From assembly GCA_963204915.1 (NCBI GenBank), contig CAUJHS010000061.1, positions 62,001 through 126,000 of the forward strand: a stretch of 64,000 bases of DNA, given 5' to 3'. The notes beneath the pieces were generated by a model that was given only the letters and a program-made list of their open reading frames with translations, had not been told where the DNA came from and did not search any database. The translations under genes and the position numbers were made by a program. How positions within the stretch are numbered: the stretch's first letter is position 1; each line of letters begins with the position of its first letter. Origin of the DNA: Planctomycetota bacterium (lineage in GTDB: Bacteria; Planctomycetota; Planctomycetia; Pirellulales; Pirellulaceae). This document shows, in pieces, positions 27,337 through 36,840 of this stretch.

Positions 27337-29757
27337 ATGCGCCGCCGGTTTTTCTCCCTACGCCTTGGGAGGCACGCCTTACTCTTCGGAGTGATGCTGA
27401 GCGTAGGCGCGTTGTCGGCGTATGCCGCCGAGCCAGAAGTTGCGCCAAGCCTGGAAAGCGAATTCGAGGAATACTTTGCGCAAACCGCCGACGACGCCGA
27501 TGAGCCGGTCGTAAAAGAAGCGCGTTTGCAGCCGCAACCCTCCGTCGCGCCGCGCCCGGAATTGACGGCGCCCACTCCCGCGCCTCCGCAAACGGCCGGC
27601 GCCGGACAACCGCCCACCACGCCCAGTTCCGGCGCAACCCCGCCAGGTGCTTTAGCCGGCGGAACATCGCGCACCGTGCTGGGCGCGACGACCGCGACCG
27701 GCCTCGAAGCCGGACTTCGCGCCGCCACGGACGCCGGCAGCTTGCTTGGCAAATCGCCCAGTGTGCTGGGCGTGGGCATGCAGCGCCGCACGCCGATCGT
27801 GAACGACGTGCGTAGTCGCGGCGGGCGTGTCGGGGCATTAGCCGCGTCGGGTTCGTACTGGGTTCCGGCGCGCATCGATTTGGACACCGTCGTCAGCAAG
27901 TTCGACGCACACAACATCGACCAGATCACGGTCATCAAAGGACCATTCTCCGCGCTGTACGGTCCTGGCTATGATTTCATCGATTTCGATCTCGTGCGTG
28001 CGCCGCGCTATGCCGATGGTTTCGAAGGTCATGGTTTGACCGGGTTCGACTACCAAACGAACGGCCAACAATGGCACGGAAAGCAAAGCGTGTGGGGAGG
28101 TTCGAGCGACTGGGGCGTGCGCGTCGATTACGACCACCGCACCGGCAACGACTACACGTCGGGCAACGACGTCGAAATTCCCGCGAGCTACAAATCACGC
28201 GAGCTGCTCACGTCGCTCGGGTTTGACCTGATGGAGGACGTACACGTCGACTTCCATTACCTTCGGCTCGACCAAACCGACGTGGAGTTTCCCGGCCAGG
28301 CGTTCGACATGAACTACCTGGTCACCGACGGCTTCGACCTGGAACTGGTCATCGACCAGCAAACCTACTTTGACCGGTTCGCGTTCGAGGCGTGGTACAA
28401 CCGCACGCGGTTTGAGGGCGACAACTTCCGTCCCAGCAAGCGACAACAGTTTCCGGTGTACGATCTGTTCGGCTTTAACGCGACAACCGATGTCGACTCG
28501 ATGTCCACCGGCTTCCGCGCCGCGACCACCTGGGGCGAAGAAACATGCCCGCAATTGACGGCGGGCGTCGACCTGCGCTACCTCGTGCAAGAGTTGAACG
28601 AAATTTCCTCGGGGTTGATTGGCCCCGTACCGTTCGTCAATGCGAACTCTCCCCTGCCGCGGTCCGACTGGCTGAACCCCGGGTTCTTCGCCGAAACGAA
28701 ACTTCCGTTTACCGATCAATTTCGCATGACCGGCGGTCTGCGGGTCGACTGGGTGCGAACCGACGTGATCGACGATCCGCAAAAACTGGAAAACCTGGGA
28801 ACCGAGCAACCACAACTTTCCCTGGCGGAGATCCTCGGAACCGACGAATTCGACCAGCGGTTTACCTTGGCCCTGGGCTACCTAACCGCCGAGCGCGACT
28901 TGAACGAAGAAGTCGCGCTGCGCGGCGCCGTGGGCTTCGGCGAGCGCGCGCCCAACTTGACCGAACTCTACGACGCTCAAAGCTTTATGTTTCTGCTGCA
29001 AAACGGGTTGAACATTACGACGGGCGACCCGAACCTCAAGCCGGAGAAGGTGCTGCAAACCGAACTAGGGATCGACCTGGAAAGCGACTCGCTCCTCGTT
29101 TCCTTAACCGGGTTTCATGCCTGGATGTTCGATTACATTACGTTCGAAAACACGGGCGACACCGCCGACCAGGTTGACCTGCGGTTCATCAACACCGATC
29201 TGGCCACGCGCACCGGCGTAGAGTTCCTGACCGAGTTCGCGTGGGAGCCATGGCTCACGCCGTTCGCCACGCTCGAATTCGTCGAGGCGCGCGACTTGAC
29301 ACGCAACGGCGATTTCGCCACGCGCCGCGCCGGCGGCGGTCTGCCAAGCGAACAAGTTCCCGGTTTGCCTCGCGGCGCGTTTAGCAGCATTGTCGGAGGC
29401 GAGACCGAGCCGTTACCTGGTATTCCTCCGTTGGAAAGCCGCCTGGGGTTGCGACTCCACGCCGAGCGCGAGTCGCTCCGCGAAATTCCTCGTTGGCTCG
29501 TGGAAGTTTCGGCCCGCGTGGTTGACGATCAAGACCGTGTCGCGGTGAGCCTGCGTGAGTCGCCCACGCCGGGATTTACCGTGTGGGACTTGCGCAGCCG
29601 GTATCAGGTGACCGACAACTGGTTGGTGCTGGGCGGCGTGGAAAACTTCACTGACCGCGCCTATCGCGAGCACTTGGACTATCGCTCGTTCGATCAAACC
29701 GTGATCGTGTACCGTCCCGGTATCAGTTTCTACGTCGGCAGTGAAGTGACCTATTAA
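27337..29757 (+). CDS. TonB-dependent outer-membrane receptor
   Basis: About 806 residues from the ATG at 27337, which gives a clean signal peptide (MRRRFFSLRLGRHALLFGVM, then LSVGALSAYAAEP). The frame is open further upstream but that extension is not signal-like. A Pro/Ala/Thr-rich linker (about 50-100) precedes the plug domain, recognised from LLGKSPSVLGVGM, VNDVRSRGG and ITVIKGPFSALYGPG. The barrel follows with many short aromatic-flanked strands, FGERAPNLTELYDAQS, and NLKPEKVLQTELGIDL. The end, GVENFTDRAYREHLDYRS followed by a C-terminal SEVTY strand, is typical. The receptor imports a bulky ligand using TonB energy. Ligand unknown; the downstream carbohydrate genes suggest a glycan, but iron chelates are also possible. 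No TonB/ExbBD genes lie nearby. Confidence 0.88.
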   Translation: MRRRFFSLRLGRHALLFGVMLSVGALSAYAAEPEVAPSLESEFEEYFAQTADDADEPVVKEARLQPQPSVAPRPELTAPTPAPPQTAGAGQPPTTPSSGATPPGALAGGTSRTVLGATTATGLEAGLRAATDAGSLLGKSPSVLGVGMQRRTPIVNDVRSRGGRVGALAASGSYWVPARIDLDTVVSKFDAHNIDQITVIKGPFSALYGPGYDFIDFDLVRAPRYADGFEGHGLTGFDYQTNGQQWHGKQSVWGGSSDWGVRVDYDHRTGNDYTSGNDVEIPASYKSRELLTSLGFDLMEDVHVDFHYLRLDQTDVEFPGQAFDMNYLVTDGFDLELVIDQQTYFDRFAFEAWYNRTRFEGDNFRPSKRQQFPVYDLFGFNATTDVDSMSTGFRAATTWGEETCPQLTAGVDLRYLVQELNEISSGLIGPVPFVNANSPLPRSDWLNPGFFAETKLPFTDQFRMTGGLRVDWVRTDVIDDPQKLENLGTEQPQLSLAEILGTDEFDQRFTLALGYLTAERDLNEEVALRGAVGFGERAPNLTELYDAQSFMFLLQNGLNITTGDPNLKPEKVLQTELGIDLESDSLLVSLTGFHAWMFDYITFENTGDTADQVDLRFINTDLATRTGVEFLTEFAWEPWLTPFATLEFVEARDLTRNGDFATRRAGGGLPSEQVPGLPRGAFSSIVGGETEPLPGIPPLESRLGLRLHAERESLREIPRWLVEVSARVVDDQDRVAVSLRESPTPGFTVWDLRSRYQVTDNWLVLGGVENFTDRAYREHLDYRSFDQTVIVYRPGISFYVGSEVTY

Positions 29758-29877
29758 GCGGAATAATTCACGAGCGAGATTTCTTCACTCCGCTGCAATT
29801 CGATTTCGACCACGTACACAACGGTTCGCCCGGTTACAAATCTTGTGAATCGTTCAGGTTTGATCCGTTTTCTCTTC

Positions 29878-29910
29878 GTTTAACCGCTCCCCGTTGGAGT
29901 GCGGTTAAAC
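29878..29910. terminator. Hairpin terminator between convergent genes
   Basis: GTTTAACCGC (29878-29887) and GCGGTTAAAC (29901-29910) are a perfect 10-base inverted repeat with a 13-base loop, which itself can pair TCC with GGA. It lies between the receptor gene and the convergent oxidoreductase gene, so it could end both transcripts. T-runs are short on both sides. Confidence 0.6.
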
Positions 29911-29954
29911 TTGCCGTGTTCAGGCGTCGCGTTTTCGACAACCTCGCGGACGCA

Positions 29955-30968
29955 TCATTCTTTCACAATGCGGACAAGCTGTTTTCCCAGGTTTTCGCCT
30001 TGAAACAACCCGATAAAGGCGCGCGGCGCATTCTCTAAACCGTCGGTGATTGTTTCGCGGTACTGCAGTTTGCCTTCCTGGAGCCAACCGGCCATGTCGC
30101 ACATCGCTTCCGGAAACCGGGAAAAGTAATCGAAGACCAGAAAGCCTTCGGCCCGCGCGCGTTTGACGATCAAGTGCCACAGGAGACGTGGACCTTGAGG
30201 CGGCTTCTCGGCGTTGTATTGATCGATCTGTCCGCACACCACCACGCGGCCCCGGAGCTTCAATTGCGTGAATACCGCGTCGGTCAGCGGTCCGCCGACA
30301 TTGTCAAAGTACACGTCAATTCCGCCGGGGCACACCTCCTGGAGTTTGGCGGCGTAGTCTTTCACGTTCTTATAGTTGAAGGCCGCGTCGAAGCCCAGAT
30401 CATTGACGAGATGATCGACTTTGTCCTGCGAGCCGGCCGAGCCGACCGCGCGGCAACCGTGAATCTTGGCGATCTGCCCGACCACCGAGCCAACCGCCCC
30501 TGCCGCGCCGGAGACAAACACCGTTTCGCCCGGCTGCGGCCGGCCGATGTCGAGCAACCCGAAGTAGGCGGTCATGCCGGGCATGCCCAACACGCCCAAC
30601 GCGGTGGACATGGGCGCCATCGAGGCATCAAACCGATAGACCCCTTCGCCGTTGGAAAGGGAGAATTCCTGCCAACCGCCATTTCCCACCACTACGTCGC
30701 CAGCTTGGTATTTGGCGTGCCGCGATTCGATGACCGTACCCACGGTCCCGCCGACCATCACGTCGCCAATGCCAACGGGATCGGCGTACGACTTCGCCTC
30801 GCTGATGCGGCCGCGCATGTAAGGATCGACCGAAAGGTAGTGCGTTTTGACAAGAAACTGCCCTTCGGCGGGTTGCGGAATCTCGGACTCAACCAGTCGA
30901 AAGTTCGCCTCTTGCGGCGCCCCCTGGGGGCGGCTGGCGAGAACGATTTGTCGATTCTTGGCTGCCAT
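29955..30968 (-). CDS. NADP-dependent medium-chain reductase (CurA/LTB4-dehydrogenase type)
   Basis: 337-residue cytoplasmic zinc-independent MDR enzyme that reduces the double bond of alpha,beta-unsaturated carbonyls with NADPH. Evidence: [11 protein letters not shown] near the N-terminus, the family signature [15 protein letters not shown], the Rossmann motif [17 protein letters not shown], and VYFDNVGG. The C-terminus [20 protein letters not shown] is also characteristic. Length is normal. AAGGAG lies about 8 bases before the ATG. It is convergent with the TonB receptor gene and divergent from the sialidase-type gene. Physiological substrate cannot be read from the sequence; detoxification of reactive enones/enals is the usual inference. 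Confidence 0.92.
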   Translation of the reverse strand: MAAKNRQIVLASRPQGAPQEANFRLVESEIPQPAEGQFLVKTHYLSVDPYMRGRISEAKSYADPVGIGDVMVGGTVGTVIESRHAKYQAGDVVVGNGGWQEFSLSNGEGVYRFDASMAPMSTALGVLGMPGMTAYFGLLDIGRPQPGETVFVSGAAGAVGSVVGQIAKIHGCRAVGSAGSQDKVDHLVNDLGFDAAFNYKNVKDYAAKLQEVCPGGIDVYFDNVGGPLTDAVFTQLKLRGRVVVCGQIDQYNAEKPPQGPRLLWHLIVKRARAEGFLVFDYFSRFPEAMCDMAGWLQEGKLQYRETITDGLENAPRAFIGLFQGENLGKQLVRIVKE

Positions 30969-31108
30969 CGCAACGCTCCTTCCAAGCTATCAAGTACAAA
31001 GTACAAAGACCAACGCAATCTCACCCGCTTTCCCTTCAGCTTACCAGTTTACGACCGACCGCGCGGGCCTTACATTGCGATCGAAGGCGGCCGCCGGCGC
31101 GGTTCAAT

Positions 31109-32449
31109 GTGGAGACGGAGCAATCCCCCTCAACCCTACTTGGTGCGATGATCGATCCACTGGAAAGTTGGCGAGCAGTTCCTGCGTGGTCGTCGCTTGA
31201 CGCACAGCGCGCAAGGGCCGGCCTCGGACTGGCGTTTTGCGTTGTGCTGATGAGTTTGATGCTTCTCGACCAACTCGCGGCGCAAGACGCGGCCTCGGCT
31301 CCATCGGCCACAGCGGCGGAAGTCGAACGATGGTCTCAACAAGCGGAAAAGGACGCAGCCCAAGACCGCACGACAATTGCGTACGATGGGATGAGCCCCA
31401 ATAAATTGGTGTGCGACACCACGCTGCGCGAACTACCCGATGGATCGTGGGGACTTCTCATGCTGGCAGGAGACGACTTTGAGCCTTCGCCCAAGAATTA
31501 CATCGGTTTGAGCCGCAGTCGCGATCAAGGCCGTACTTGGACTCCCCTGGAAACGATCGACACGGGATTTTCTCGCGCGGGAAAAACCAGCGGACAGTGC
31601 GCCACCGAGTTAATGGTGCTTGACGGTCGCTGTACGATGTTCTTCTCGACGCATTCGCAAACGTGGGGCCGCGACTGGAAGACCTGGATCATGCATAGCG
31701 ACGACTCCTGTCGCACGTGGAGCACGCCGCAACCGGCGCCGGGCCGGTTGGCGAACTTTACCTTCTTGCGCAATCATATCGTCACGCGCGACGGCCGGTT
31801 GTTGGTCCCGTTCCAACACTATCTGGGACCGGGGCCGAAGGTTCCGCCTCCTCCGCCCGAAGAAAAACCTTGGCATAAGGCGCTGGCCCACTATGTGAGC
31901 AATCCGCGAAACGGCGTGCTGATGAGTCATGACGGCGGCCAAACGTGGACCGAACACGGCGATATTCGGCTGACCGACGATGACCGCTATCACGGCTGGG
32001 CCGAAAACAATATCGTCGAATTGTCGGACGGCCGTATTGCGATGATCCTTCGCGCCGACCGCTTGGGAGGCGTGTTGTACTATGCCGAATCGACCGACGG
32101 AGGGCGCACGTGGCCGGCCTTCGCACAAAAGACCGACATTCCCAACCCCGGCTCAAAGGCGACGCTCTATCCGCTGGGGGGCGACGCCGTCGCGCTCTTG
32201 CATAACCCCAACCCCAAACACCGTAGCCCGCTGGCCTTATGGGTGAGCTTCGATGGGATGAAAACCTGGCCTTACCGCCGCGTGCTTGTGCCCCAGTCCA
32301 GCGACGGTCCGCAAGGTCGCTTGAACTATCCCGACGGCTTCGTGAGTGCGGATTGGCAGTGGCTGCACTTCGCCTTTGACGACAATCGTCACCGCGCCGT
32401 GTATTACGGCGCCAGACTGCCGCCGCTTCCGCCTGGGAACGGCAATTAG
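31109..32449 (+). CDS. Exported sialidase-fold (BNR/Asp-box) protein
   Basis: 446 residues from the first ATG; an ATG at 31148 is an alternative and neither has a clear ribosome binding site. A hydrophobic segment ([21 protein letters not shown] in part, near residue 40) is a signal or anchor with a rather long N-tail. The rest is a six-bladed sialidase fold with Asp-boxes: [45 protein letters not shown]. Internal motifs [16 protein letters not shown] and [14 protein letters not shown] are typical of planctomycete exo-alpha-sialidase-like proteins. True sialidase activity is uncertain because the arginine triad cannot be placed by eye. Its stop overlaps that of the convergent isomerase gene by four bases. 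Confidence 0.85.
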   Translation: METEQSPSTLLGAMIDPLESWRAVPAWSSLDAQRARAGLGLAFCVVLMSLMLLDQLAAQDAASAPSATAAEVERWSQQAEKDAAQDRTTIAYDGMSPNKLVCDTTLRELPDGSWGLLMLAGDDFEPSPKNYIGLSRSRDQGRTWTPLETIDTGFSRAGKTSGQCATELMVLDGRCTMFFSTHSQTWGRDWKTWIMHSDDSCRTWSTPQPAPGRLANFTFLRNHIVTRDGRLLVPFQHYLGPGPKVPPPPPEEKPWHKALAHYVSNPRNGVLMSHDGGQTWTEHGDIRLTDDDRYHGWAENNIVELSDGRIAMILRADRLGGVLYYAESTDGGRTWPAFAQKTDIPNPGSKATLYPLGGDAVALLHNPNPKHRSPLALWVSFDGMKTWPYRRVLVPQSSDGPQGRLNYPDGFVSADWQWLHFAFDDNRHRAVYYGARLPPLPPGNGN

Positions 32450-33273
32450 CCCGCCTGCAATTGCGCCAAGGTGCGCTGCATGTTCTCGAAACTTTCGCGG
32501 GCAAGCCGTTCGGGGCCAGGCGAGTAATCGAACACTTCGACGGACACCCAGCCTTGGTAGTTCACTTCGCGCAGCGCGGCGAAGATGGGAACGAAGTCGA
32601 CTTCGCCCATGCCGGGGCCCAGCCGGTTCGGGTCGTTCGCATGGAAGTGCTCCATGAGCGACGCATTCTCCCGAATGATTTGAGGAATGGGCTTCGACTC
32701 GGTCGACATCGCCTTCACATCCAAGTGCAGCCGCACCTGGGGCGAGTCGATCATGCGAATCAACTGCACGCCCAATTCCGCCGTGTTGAGAAAGTCTCCC
32801 TCTTGCGGACCGAGCGGCTCGACGGCCAGCACGACGTCTTGCTCTTCCAGCGTGGGAACTACAAGCCGCAGCACGTCGGCGGCGTGCTTCATGCCCTCCT
32901 CATGCGAAACACCCGGCAACAAGTTGCGCTGCAAGGGCGAGCCAAGGACCAACACTCGGCCGTTCAGGTCGCGGCAGAGGCGAGCTAATTCCGCCAGGTA
33001 CTCCGCGGTTTTGGCGCGAACGGCCGCATCGGGCGTAGTTAGATAAAACCCTTCGGTCTTGGCTAAGAGCCAATGCAGGCCCACCGTTTCCAAGTCCGCC
33101 GCTTCGATCTGTCGTCGCAATTCCTGACGGCGTTGCGGCGAAATCTCGTACGCGTATTTGGCGAGCGTAAAGGGCGCGATCTCGATTCCGGTATAGCCGC
33201 ACTCCCGCGCAAACGCAAAGCCTCGTTCGAGCGGCCAGTCTTGGAAGGTCTCGTTGCAGATGGCGAATTTCAT
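32446..33273 (-). CDS. Sugar phosphate isomerase/epimerase (xylose isomerase-like TIM barrel)
   Basis: 275-residue cytoplasmic TIM-barrel of the AP endonuclease family 2 fold. Start [20 protein letters not shown], then [10 protein letters not shown], a Glu metal ligand in [36 protein letters not shown] and [13 protein letters not shown]. These are the Glu-Asp-His-Glu ligand positions expected of a metal-dependent sugar isomerase or epimerase. Length is normal. No signal peptide, unlike the paralogous barrel at 35034. It is divergent from the Gfo/Idh gene, a partnership often seen in planctomycete carbohydrate loci. Substrate unknown. Confidence 0.9.
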   Translation of the reverse strand: MKFAICNETFQDWPLERGFAFARECGYTGIEIAPFTLAKYAYEISPQRRQELRRQIEAADLETVGLHWLLAKTEGFYLTTPDAAVRAKTAEYLAELARLCRDLNGRVLVLGSPLQRNLLPGVSHEEGMKHAADVLRLVVPTLEEQDVVLAVEPLGPQEGDFLNTAELGVQLIRMIDSPQVRLHLDVKAMSTESKPIPQIIRENASLMEHFHANDPNRLGPGMGEVDFVPIFAALREVNYQGWVSVEVFDYSPGPERLARESFENMQRTLAQLQAG

Positions 33274-33365
33274 AGGAGGTTATTGTGCCACCAAGCGCGT
33301 GGCGCCGCAACCGCGTGATCGTAACCCCGGACATGCGAAATTCTTGATGAAAGCCTAAGGAATGA

Positions 33366-33394
33366 TTGATTGTCGCTCCGGCAGAGGTTATTCT
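33366..33394 (+). promoter_or_regulatory. Candidate promoter of the exported Gfo/Idh gene
   Basis: TTGATT (33366-33371), a 17-base spacer, then TATTCT (33389-33394). Each box matches four of six consensus bases. The leader to the ATG at 33514 would be about 115 bases. Confidence 0.35.
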
Positions 33395-33513
33395 TACCAT
33401 CAAATCGTCGTTGAAACAGGACGATCCCCCCTCGCCGCCTGAACCGCAACTCGCTGAATCATCGTGCGACACGCGGCGATCCATCAAACCCTTCCTTAAC
33501 CAGGAGACGCGTC

Positions 33514-34851
33514 ATGGCTATGAAAACCACACGTCGCCAGTTTGTGCAAACAACGGCGGCGGTCGGTGTCGGTTACTGGGTGGCCGGCGGCGTGCAGGCT
33601 CAAGAGAGCAAGTCGCCCAACGAAAAAGTGCAAATCGCGTGCATCGGCATTGAAGGCAAAGGCAAGAGCGACTCGGACGACGCCGGACGTTACGGCCAGG
33701 TCGTCGCCATTTGCGATATCGACGAAGACCGACTTGGCCCGCGCGGCTTGGCCTTCCCCAAGGCCAAACCTTATACCGACTTCCGCAAGATGCTGGAAGA
33801 AATGGACAAGAGCATCGACGCGGTCACCGTGAGCACCCCCGATCATACACATGCCCCTGCGGCCATCATGGCGATGCGCATGGGCAAGCACTGCTTCTGC
33901 CAGAAGCCGCTGACCCACACGATCGAAGAAGCCCGCCTGTTAGGCGAAGTGGCGCGTGAGAAAAACTTGATCACGCAAATGGGCAACCAAGGCACGGCCG
34001 AAGCCGGCACGCGCAAGGGCGCCGCGGTGATCAAGGCAGGCGCATTGGGCGACGTGAAAGAAGTTCACGTGTGGACGAACCGCCCCATTTGGCCGCAAGG
34101 TTTGGAGGCTCCCACACAAGGCGAGCCGGTTCCTTCGAAGGTTCACTGGGACTTGTTCTTGGGCCCGGCCAAGGAGCGTCCGTACGCTCCGATTTATCAC
34201 CCCTTCAAGTGGCGCGGCTGGTGGGACTTTGGCACCGGCGCCCTGGGCGACATGGCCTGCCATACGCTGAACCTGGGCTTCATGGGCCTGGACCTGCGTG
34301 ATCCGACTTCGGTGCAAGCCACCACTTCGGGCCACAACTTCCAGTCGTATCCCAAGTGGTCGCTCATTACCTATGAATTCCCCGAGCGCAACGGCCGCGC
34401 CGCGCTGAAGATGTTCTGGTACGACGGCGGCAAGCTGCCTCCTGCCGAGCTGCTCCAAGGCGAACGCATCAACCAAAGCGGTTTGTTGCTCATCGGCGAC
34501 AAAGGCTCGCTTTACTCGCCGCATGATTACGGCGCCGAGTGGAAGTTGCTGGGCGGCGCGAAAGAGCCGGAAGTCGAATTCACCCGTTCGCCGGGTCACT
34601 TCAAAGAATGGACCGACGGCATCAAGAGCGGCCAGCAAGCCGTGTCGAACTTCCCGGATTACGCCGGCCCGCTAACCGAGACGGTCCTCTTGGGCAACCT
34701 CGCCGTGTACGTGGCCGACAAAGAAAACGAACCCGGCAAGAAGGTTCAATGGAACGCCAAAGAGCTCAAGGCCGACAACGCCCCCGAAACCGACACGCTG
34801 GTGCGCAAAGAGTACCGCAAGGGCTTCTCGGTGCATGAGCTGGGAACCTAA
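33514..34851 (+). CDS. Tat-exported Gfo/Idh/MocA oxidoreductase
   Basis: 445 residues with AGGAG about 10 bases before the ATG. A twin-arginine signal (TTRRQFVQTTAAVGVGYWV, residues 5-23) predicts export of the folded, cofactor-loaded enzyme. The Rossmann domain has IACIGIEGKGKSD and VAICDIDEDR. The motif normally EKP reads CQKPLTHTI, a variant common in this exported group. The C-terminal domain shows WRGWWDFGTGALGDMACHTLN with the catalytic-region His, and YCQKP-type partners elsewhere. Expected chemistry is NAD(P)-dependent oxidation or reduction of a sugar or cyclitol, or a redox-neutral glycosidase reaction as in GH109; the exact one is not determinable. A strong terminator follows at 34889-34920, so it is probably transcribed alone. 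Confidence 0.92.
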   Translation: MAMKTTRRQFVQTTAAVGVGYWVAGGVQAQESKSPNEKVQIACIGIEGKGKSDSDDAGRYGQVVAICDIDEDRLGPRGLAFPKAKPYTDFRKMLEEMDKSIDAVTVSTPDHTHAPAAIMAMRMGKHCFCQKPLTHTIEEARLLGEVAREKNLITQMGNQGTAEAGTRKGAAVIKAGALGDVKEVHVWTNRPIWPQGLEAPTQGEPVPSKVHWDLFLGPAKERPYAPIYHPFKWRGWWDFGTGALGDMACHTLNLGFMGLDLRDPTSVQATTSGHNFQSYPKWSLITYEFPERNGRAALKMFWYDGGKLPPAELLQGERINQSGLLLIGDKGSLYSPHDYGAEWKLLGGAKEPEVEFTRSPGHFKEWTDGIKSGQQAVSNFPDYAGPLTETVLLGNLAVYVADKENEPGKKVQWNAKELKADNAPETDTLVRKEYRKGFSVHELGT

Positions 34852-34888
34852 GCGTTCGTCGCACGTTGGTTCCAAGTGAAAACCCAAG

Positions 34889-34920
34889 AGCCGCAAGCAA
34901 CCCTGCTTGCGGCTTTTTTT
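34889..34920 (+). terminator. Rho-independent terminator of the Gfo/Idh gene
   Basis: AGCCGCAAGCA (34889-34899), a four-base loop, TGCTTGCGGCT (34904-34914), then T7. The stem is a perfect 11 pairs. It lies 38 bases after the stop codon. Confidence 0.92.
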
Positions 34921-35033
34921 GGGTCGCCTCGCGTTCTCCTAAGTCCCCCTAATTTGCTAACGTCAATAGAATTCGACCAAGCCGAGTTATCCTGAAATTT
35001 CCTTGAATCTTGCCTCGCCACCAATCATTGCTC

Positions 35034-35957
35034 ATGCTGACACGTAGGGTTTTCTTCGGCGGTTGCTCGGCGCTCCTCGGCGCGACCATGCTACGTGGCG
35101 ACGAGCGCGAGCCTCCCCCACTCGGCTTTGGCTTTAGCCTGTATGGCATGAAGAACCTTCCGCTGGAAGAAGCCCTGCGAGCCTGCGCCGAGATTGGCTA
35201 TGACTGCGTCGAACTACCCGTGATGGAAGCCTGGCCCGGCGATGCGCTGAATTGGCCGGTTGATCAACAAGAACGTTTCCGACGAACGTTAGACGAGACC
35301 GGCCTGCGGCTTGCGGCGCTCATGGAGAACCTTTCACTCGTCGCGGACGACGCGCGCCACGCGGCGAACCTCAAACGACTGGCGGCGGCGGGACAAGTCG
35401 CGCATCGCGTAAACCCTACGGGACCGCACATCATCGAAACGGTCCTCGGTGGTCGGCCCGAGCAGTGGAGCCAGGTCAAAGACCCAATGGCGAAGCGTCT
35501 GCGCGACTGGGCCAAGGTGGCGGAAGACGGCTACTTCACCCTGGCGATCAAAGCGCATGTGGGCGGCGCGCTACACACGCCCGAGGACGCCGTGTGGCTA
35601 GCCAAGCAAGCAGTCAGCGAACGCGTAAAGTGCGCCTATGATTACAGCCACTTTCAACTACGCGGCATGGACCTGGCGGCGTCGCTGCAAACGCTGGCGC
35701 CGCATTCCGTGTTTATGCACATCAAAGACGCCCAAGGAGACGCGGCCCGACCGCAGTTCTTATTGCCCGGCGACGGAGCGACCGATTATGCGCGTCTGCT
35801 TCAAATGGCGGTCGCGGCCGGGTATCGTGGCGATGTCGTGGTCGAAGTCAGCGGCCAGATTCACGGCCGGGCCGATTATCAACCCCTCGCGGCCGCGCGC
35901 CATTGTTACGAAAAACTGGCCCCGGCGTTCGAGCGGGCGGGCGTCACACGAACGTAA
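35034..35957 (+). CDS. Exported sugar isomerase/epimerase-type TIM barrel
   Basis: 307 residues from the ATG at 35034, which gives a compact Tat-like signal (LTRRVFFGGCSALLGATML); an in-frame TTG at 35010 is less likely. The mature protein is an AP-endonuclease-2/xylose isomerase-like barrel: GFSLYGMKNLPLEEALRACA, GYDCVELPVM, IETVLGG, IKAHVGGALHTPED, CAYDYSHFQLRGMD, FMHIKDAQG and DVVVEVSGQIH. Metal ligands fit the usual Glu/Asp/His/Glu set. Export of such an enzyme, together with the exported Gfo/Idh protein just upstream, suggests sugar conversion in the periplasm. A DJ-1-type gene follows 72 bases on. Substrate unknown. Confidence 0.88.
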   Translation: MLTRRVFFGGCSALLGATMLRGDEREPPPLGFGFSLYGMKNLPLEEALRACAEIGYDCVELPVMEAWPGDALNWPVDQQERFRRTLDETGLRLAALMENLSLVADDARHAANLKRLAAAGQVAHRVNPTGPHIIETVLGGRPEQWSQVKDPMAKRLRDWAKVAEDGYFTLAIKAHVGGALHTPEDAVWLAKQAVSERVKCAYDYSHFQLRGMDLAASLQTLAPHSVFMHIKDAQGDAARPQFLLPGDGATDYARLLQMAVAAGYRGDVVVEVSGQIHGRADYQPLAAARHCYEKLAPAFERAGVTRT

Positions 35958-36029
35958 CCTCGCACGAATCGCCGAAAGGTCCGCTTCCCCGCGCGAACGC
36001 CCGATATTGCCAACTCCAGGAGACAAGCG

Positions 36030-36608
36030 ATGACAACTTCGCGAAAAGTCCTCATGCCTATTGGCGACGCCACGGAAACGCTGGATACGTTTTATCCGTA
36101 CTTCCGCTTACCAGAGGACGGTTTCGAAGTGGTCGTAGCCGGCCCTGAAGCGAGGCTGTACCATTCCGTGCTGCACGAGATTCCGCCCAATAGCGACGTG
36201 CCCTGGGACATCACTCAGGAACGCCCCGGCTATCACATTCGCGCCACCGTCGCCTTTCGCGACTTGCGGGCCGAGGATTACGTGGGCCTGTTCATTTCCG
36301 GCGGCCGGGCTCCGGAGTATTTGCGTTACGATCAGGACTTGCTGCGTGTAACGCGTGAAATTCACGAAGCCGGCAAGCCGATCGCGTGTGTATGTCATGG
36401 TGTGGAAATCCTCACAGCGGCCAATATCATTCGTGGCCGAACCGTGACCACCGTGGCCAAGTGCGCCATGGACGCCCAACAAGGAGGCGCCGCATACGTC
36501 GATCGGCAGTACGTGCTGGACGGCAATCTCGTGACCGCACGCACCTGGCATGATAACACCGCATTGATGCGCGAATTCGTGAAAATGCTGAAGGCGGCCA
36601 CGGCATAA
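36030..36608 (+). CDS. DJ-1/PfpI family protein (first copy)
   Basis: 192 residues; AGGAG seven bases before the ATG. The fold is DJ-1/PfpI: KVLMPIGDATETLDTFYPYF, FEVVVAGPEA, VGLFISGGRAPEYLRYD, and the nucleophile elbow IACVCHGVEIL with Cys at about 121 next to His. The Glu that pairs with the Cys in PfpI aligns with Glu15-16 (ATETL). Compared with typical PfpI it has an extra loop (HSVLHEIPPNSDVPWDI region). Members include proteases, chaperones, glyoxalases and amidases, so the activity is not predictable. A second member lies at 45879. The place after the sugar isomerase gene suggests repair or glycation control in a sugar locus, an inference only. Confidence 0.9.
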   Translation: MTTSRKVLMPIGDATETLDTFYPYFRLPEDGFEVVVAGPEARLYHSVLHEIPPNSDVPWDITQERPGYHIRATVAFRDLRAEDYVGLFISGGRAPEYLRYDQDLLRVTREIHEAGKPIACVCHGVEILTAANIIRGRTVTTVAKCAMDAQQGGAAYVDRQYVLDGNLVTARTWHDNTALMREFVKMLKAATA

Positions 36609-36655
36609 GCTGGCCCGCGAAGTATTTCGATTGGCGCGACGACCTGGCGGCCAGC
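36609..36655 (+). terminator. Possible terminator hairpin after the DJ-1 gene
   Basis: GCTGGCC (36609-36615) and GGCCAGC (36649-36655) are perfect 7-base arms around a 33-base loop that itself has CGCG arms. A short T5 run follows some 15 bases later. Weak as a rho-independent terminator. Confidence 0.25.
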
Positions 36656-36689
36656 GAGCGATAGAGGTCATTTTTCGCGCAATCTGTGG

Positions 36690-36717
36690 TTGCAAAAAGC
36701 CGGGCGCTTGGTAGATT
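36690..36717 (+). promoter_or_regulatory. Candidate rpsO promoter
   Basis: TTGCAA (36690-36695), 16 bases, then TAGATT (36712-36717). It would give a leader of about 115 bases before the rpsO ATG. Confidence 0.35.
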
Positions 36718-36794
36718 AGTCCTTTTGATTGCGAATTGGTTTTAGTAGTAGGCTTAGTTTCGGCGGCAAGCACTGAAGGAGAAGTAGCCCACGA

Positions 36795-36826
36795 GGCGGT
36801 CCCGGAGCGTCCGCCCCCTGCGGAGG
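36795..36826 (+). promoter_or_regulatory. rpsO leader with mutually exclusive hairpins over the ribosome binding site
   Basis: GGCGG (36795-36799) can pair with CCGCC (36811-36815). TCCGC (36810-36814) can instead pair with GCGGA (36820-36824) around a CCCCT loop, hiding part of GGAGG (36822-36826). The Shine-Dalgarno sequence lies 14 bases from the ATG, longer than usual. S15 is known in several bacteria to repress its own mRNA through leader structures, so such a role is plausible here but unproven. Confidence 0.4.
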
Positions 36827-36840
36827 AATCACGGTAGCAG

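Noticed and set aside
36609-36655. Strong rho-independent terminator after the first DJ-1 gene
   Set aside because: The stem has a 33-base loop and no immediate T-run, so it is listed only at low confidence.
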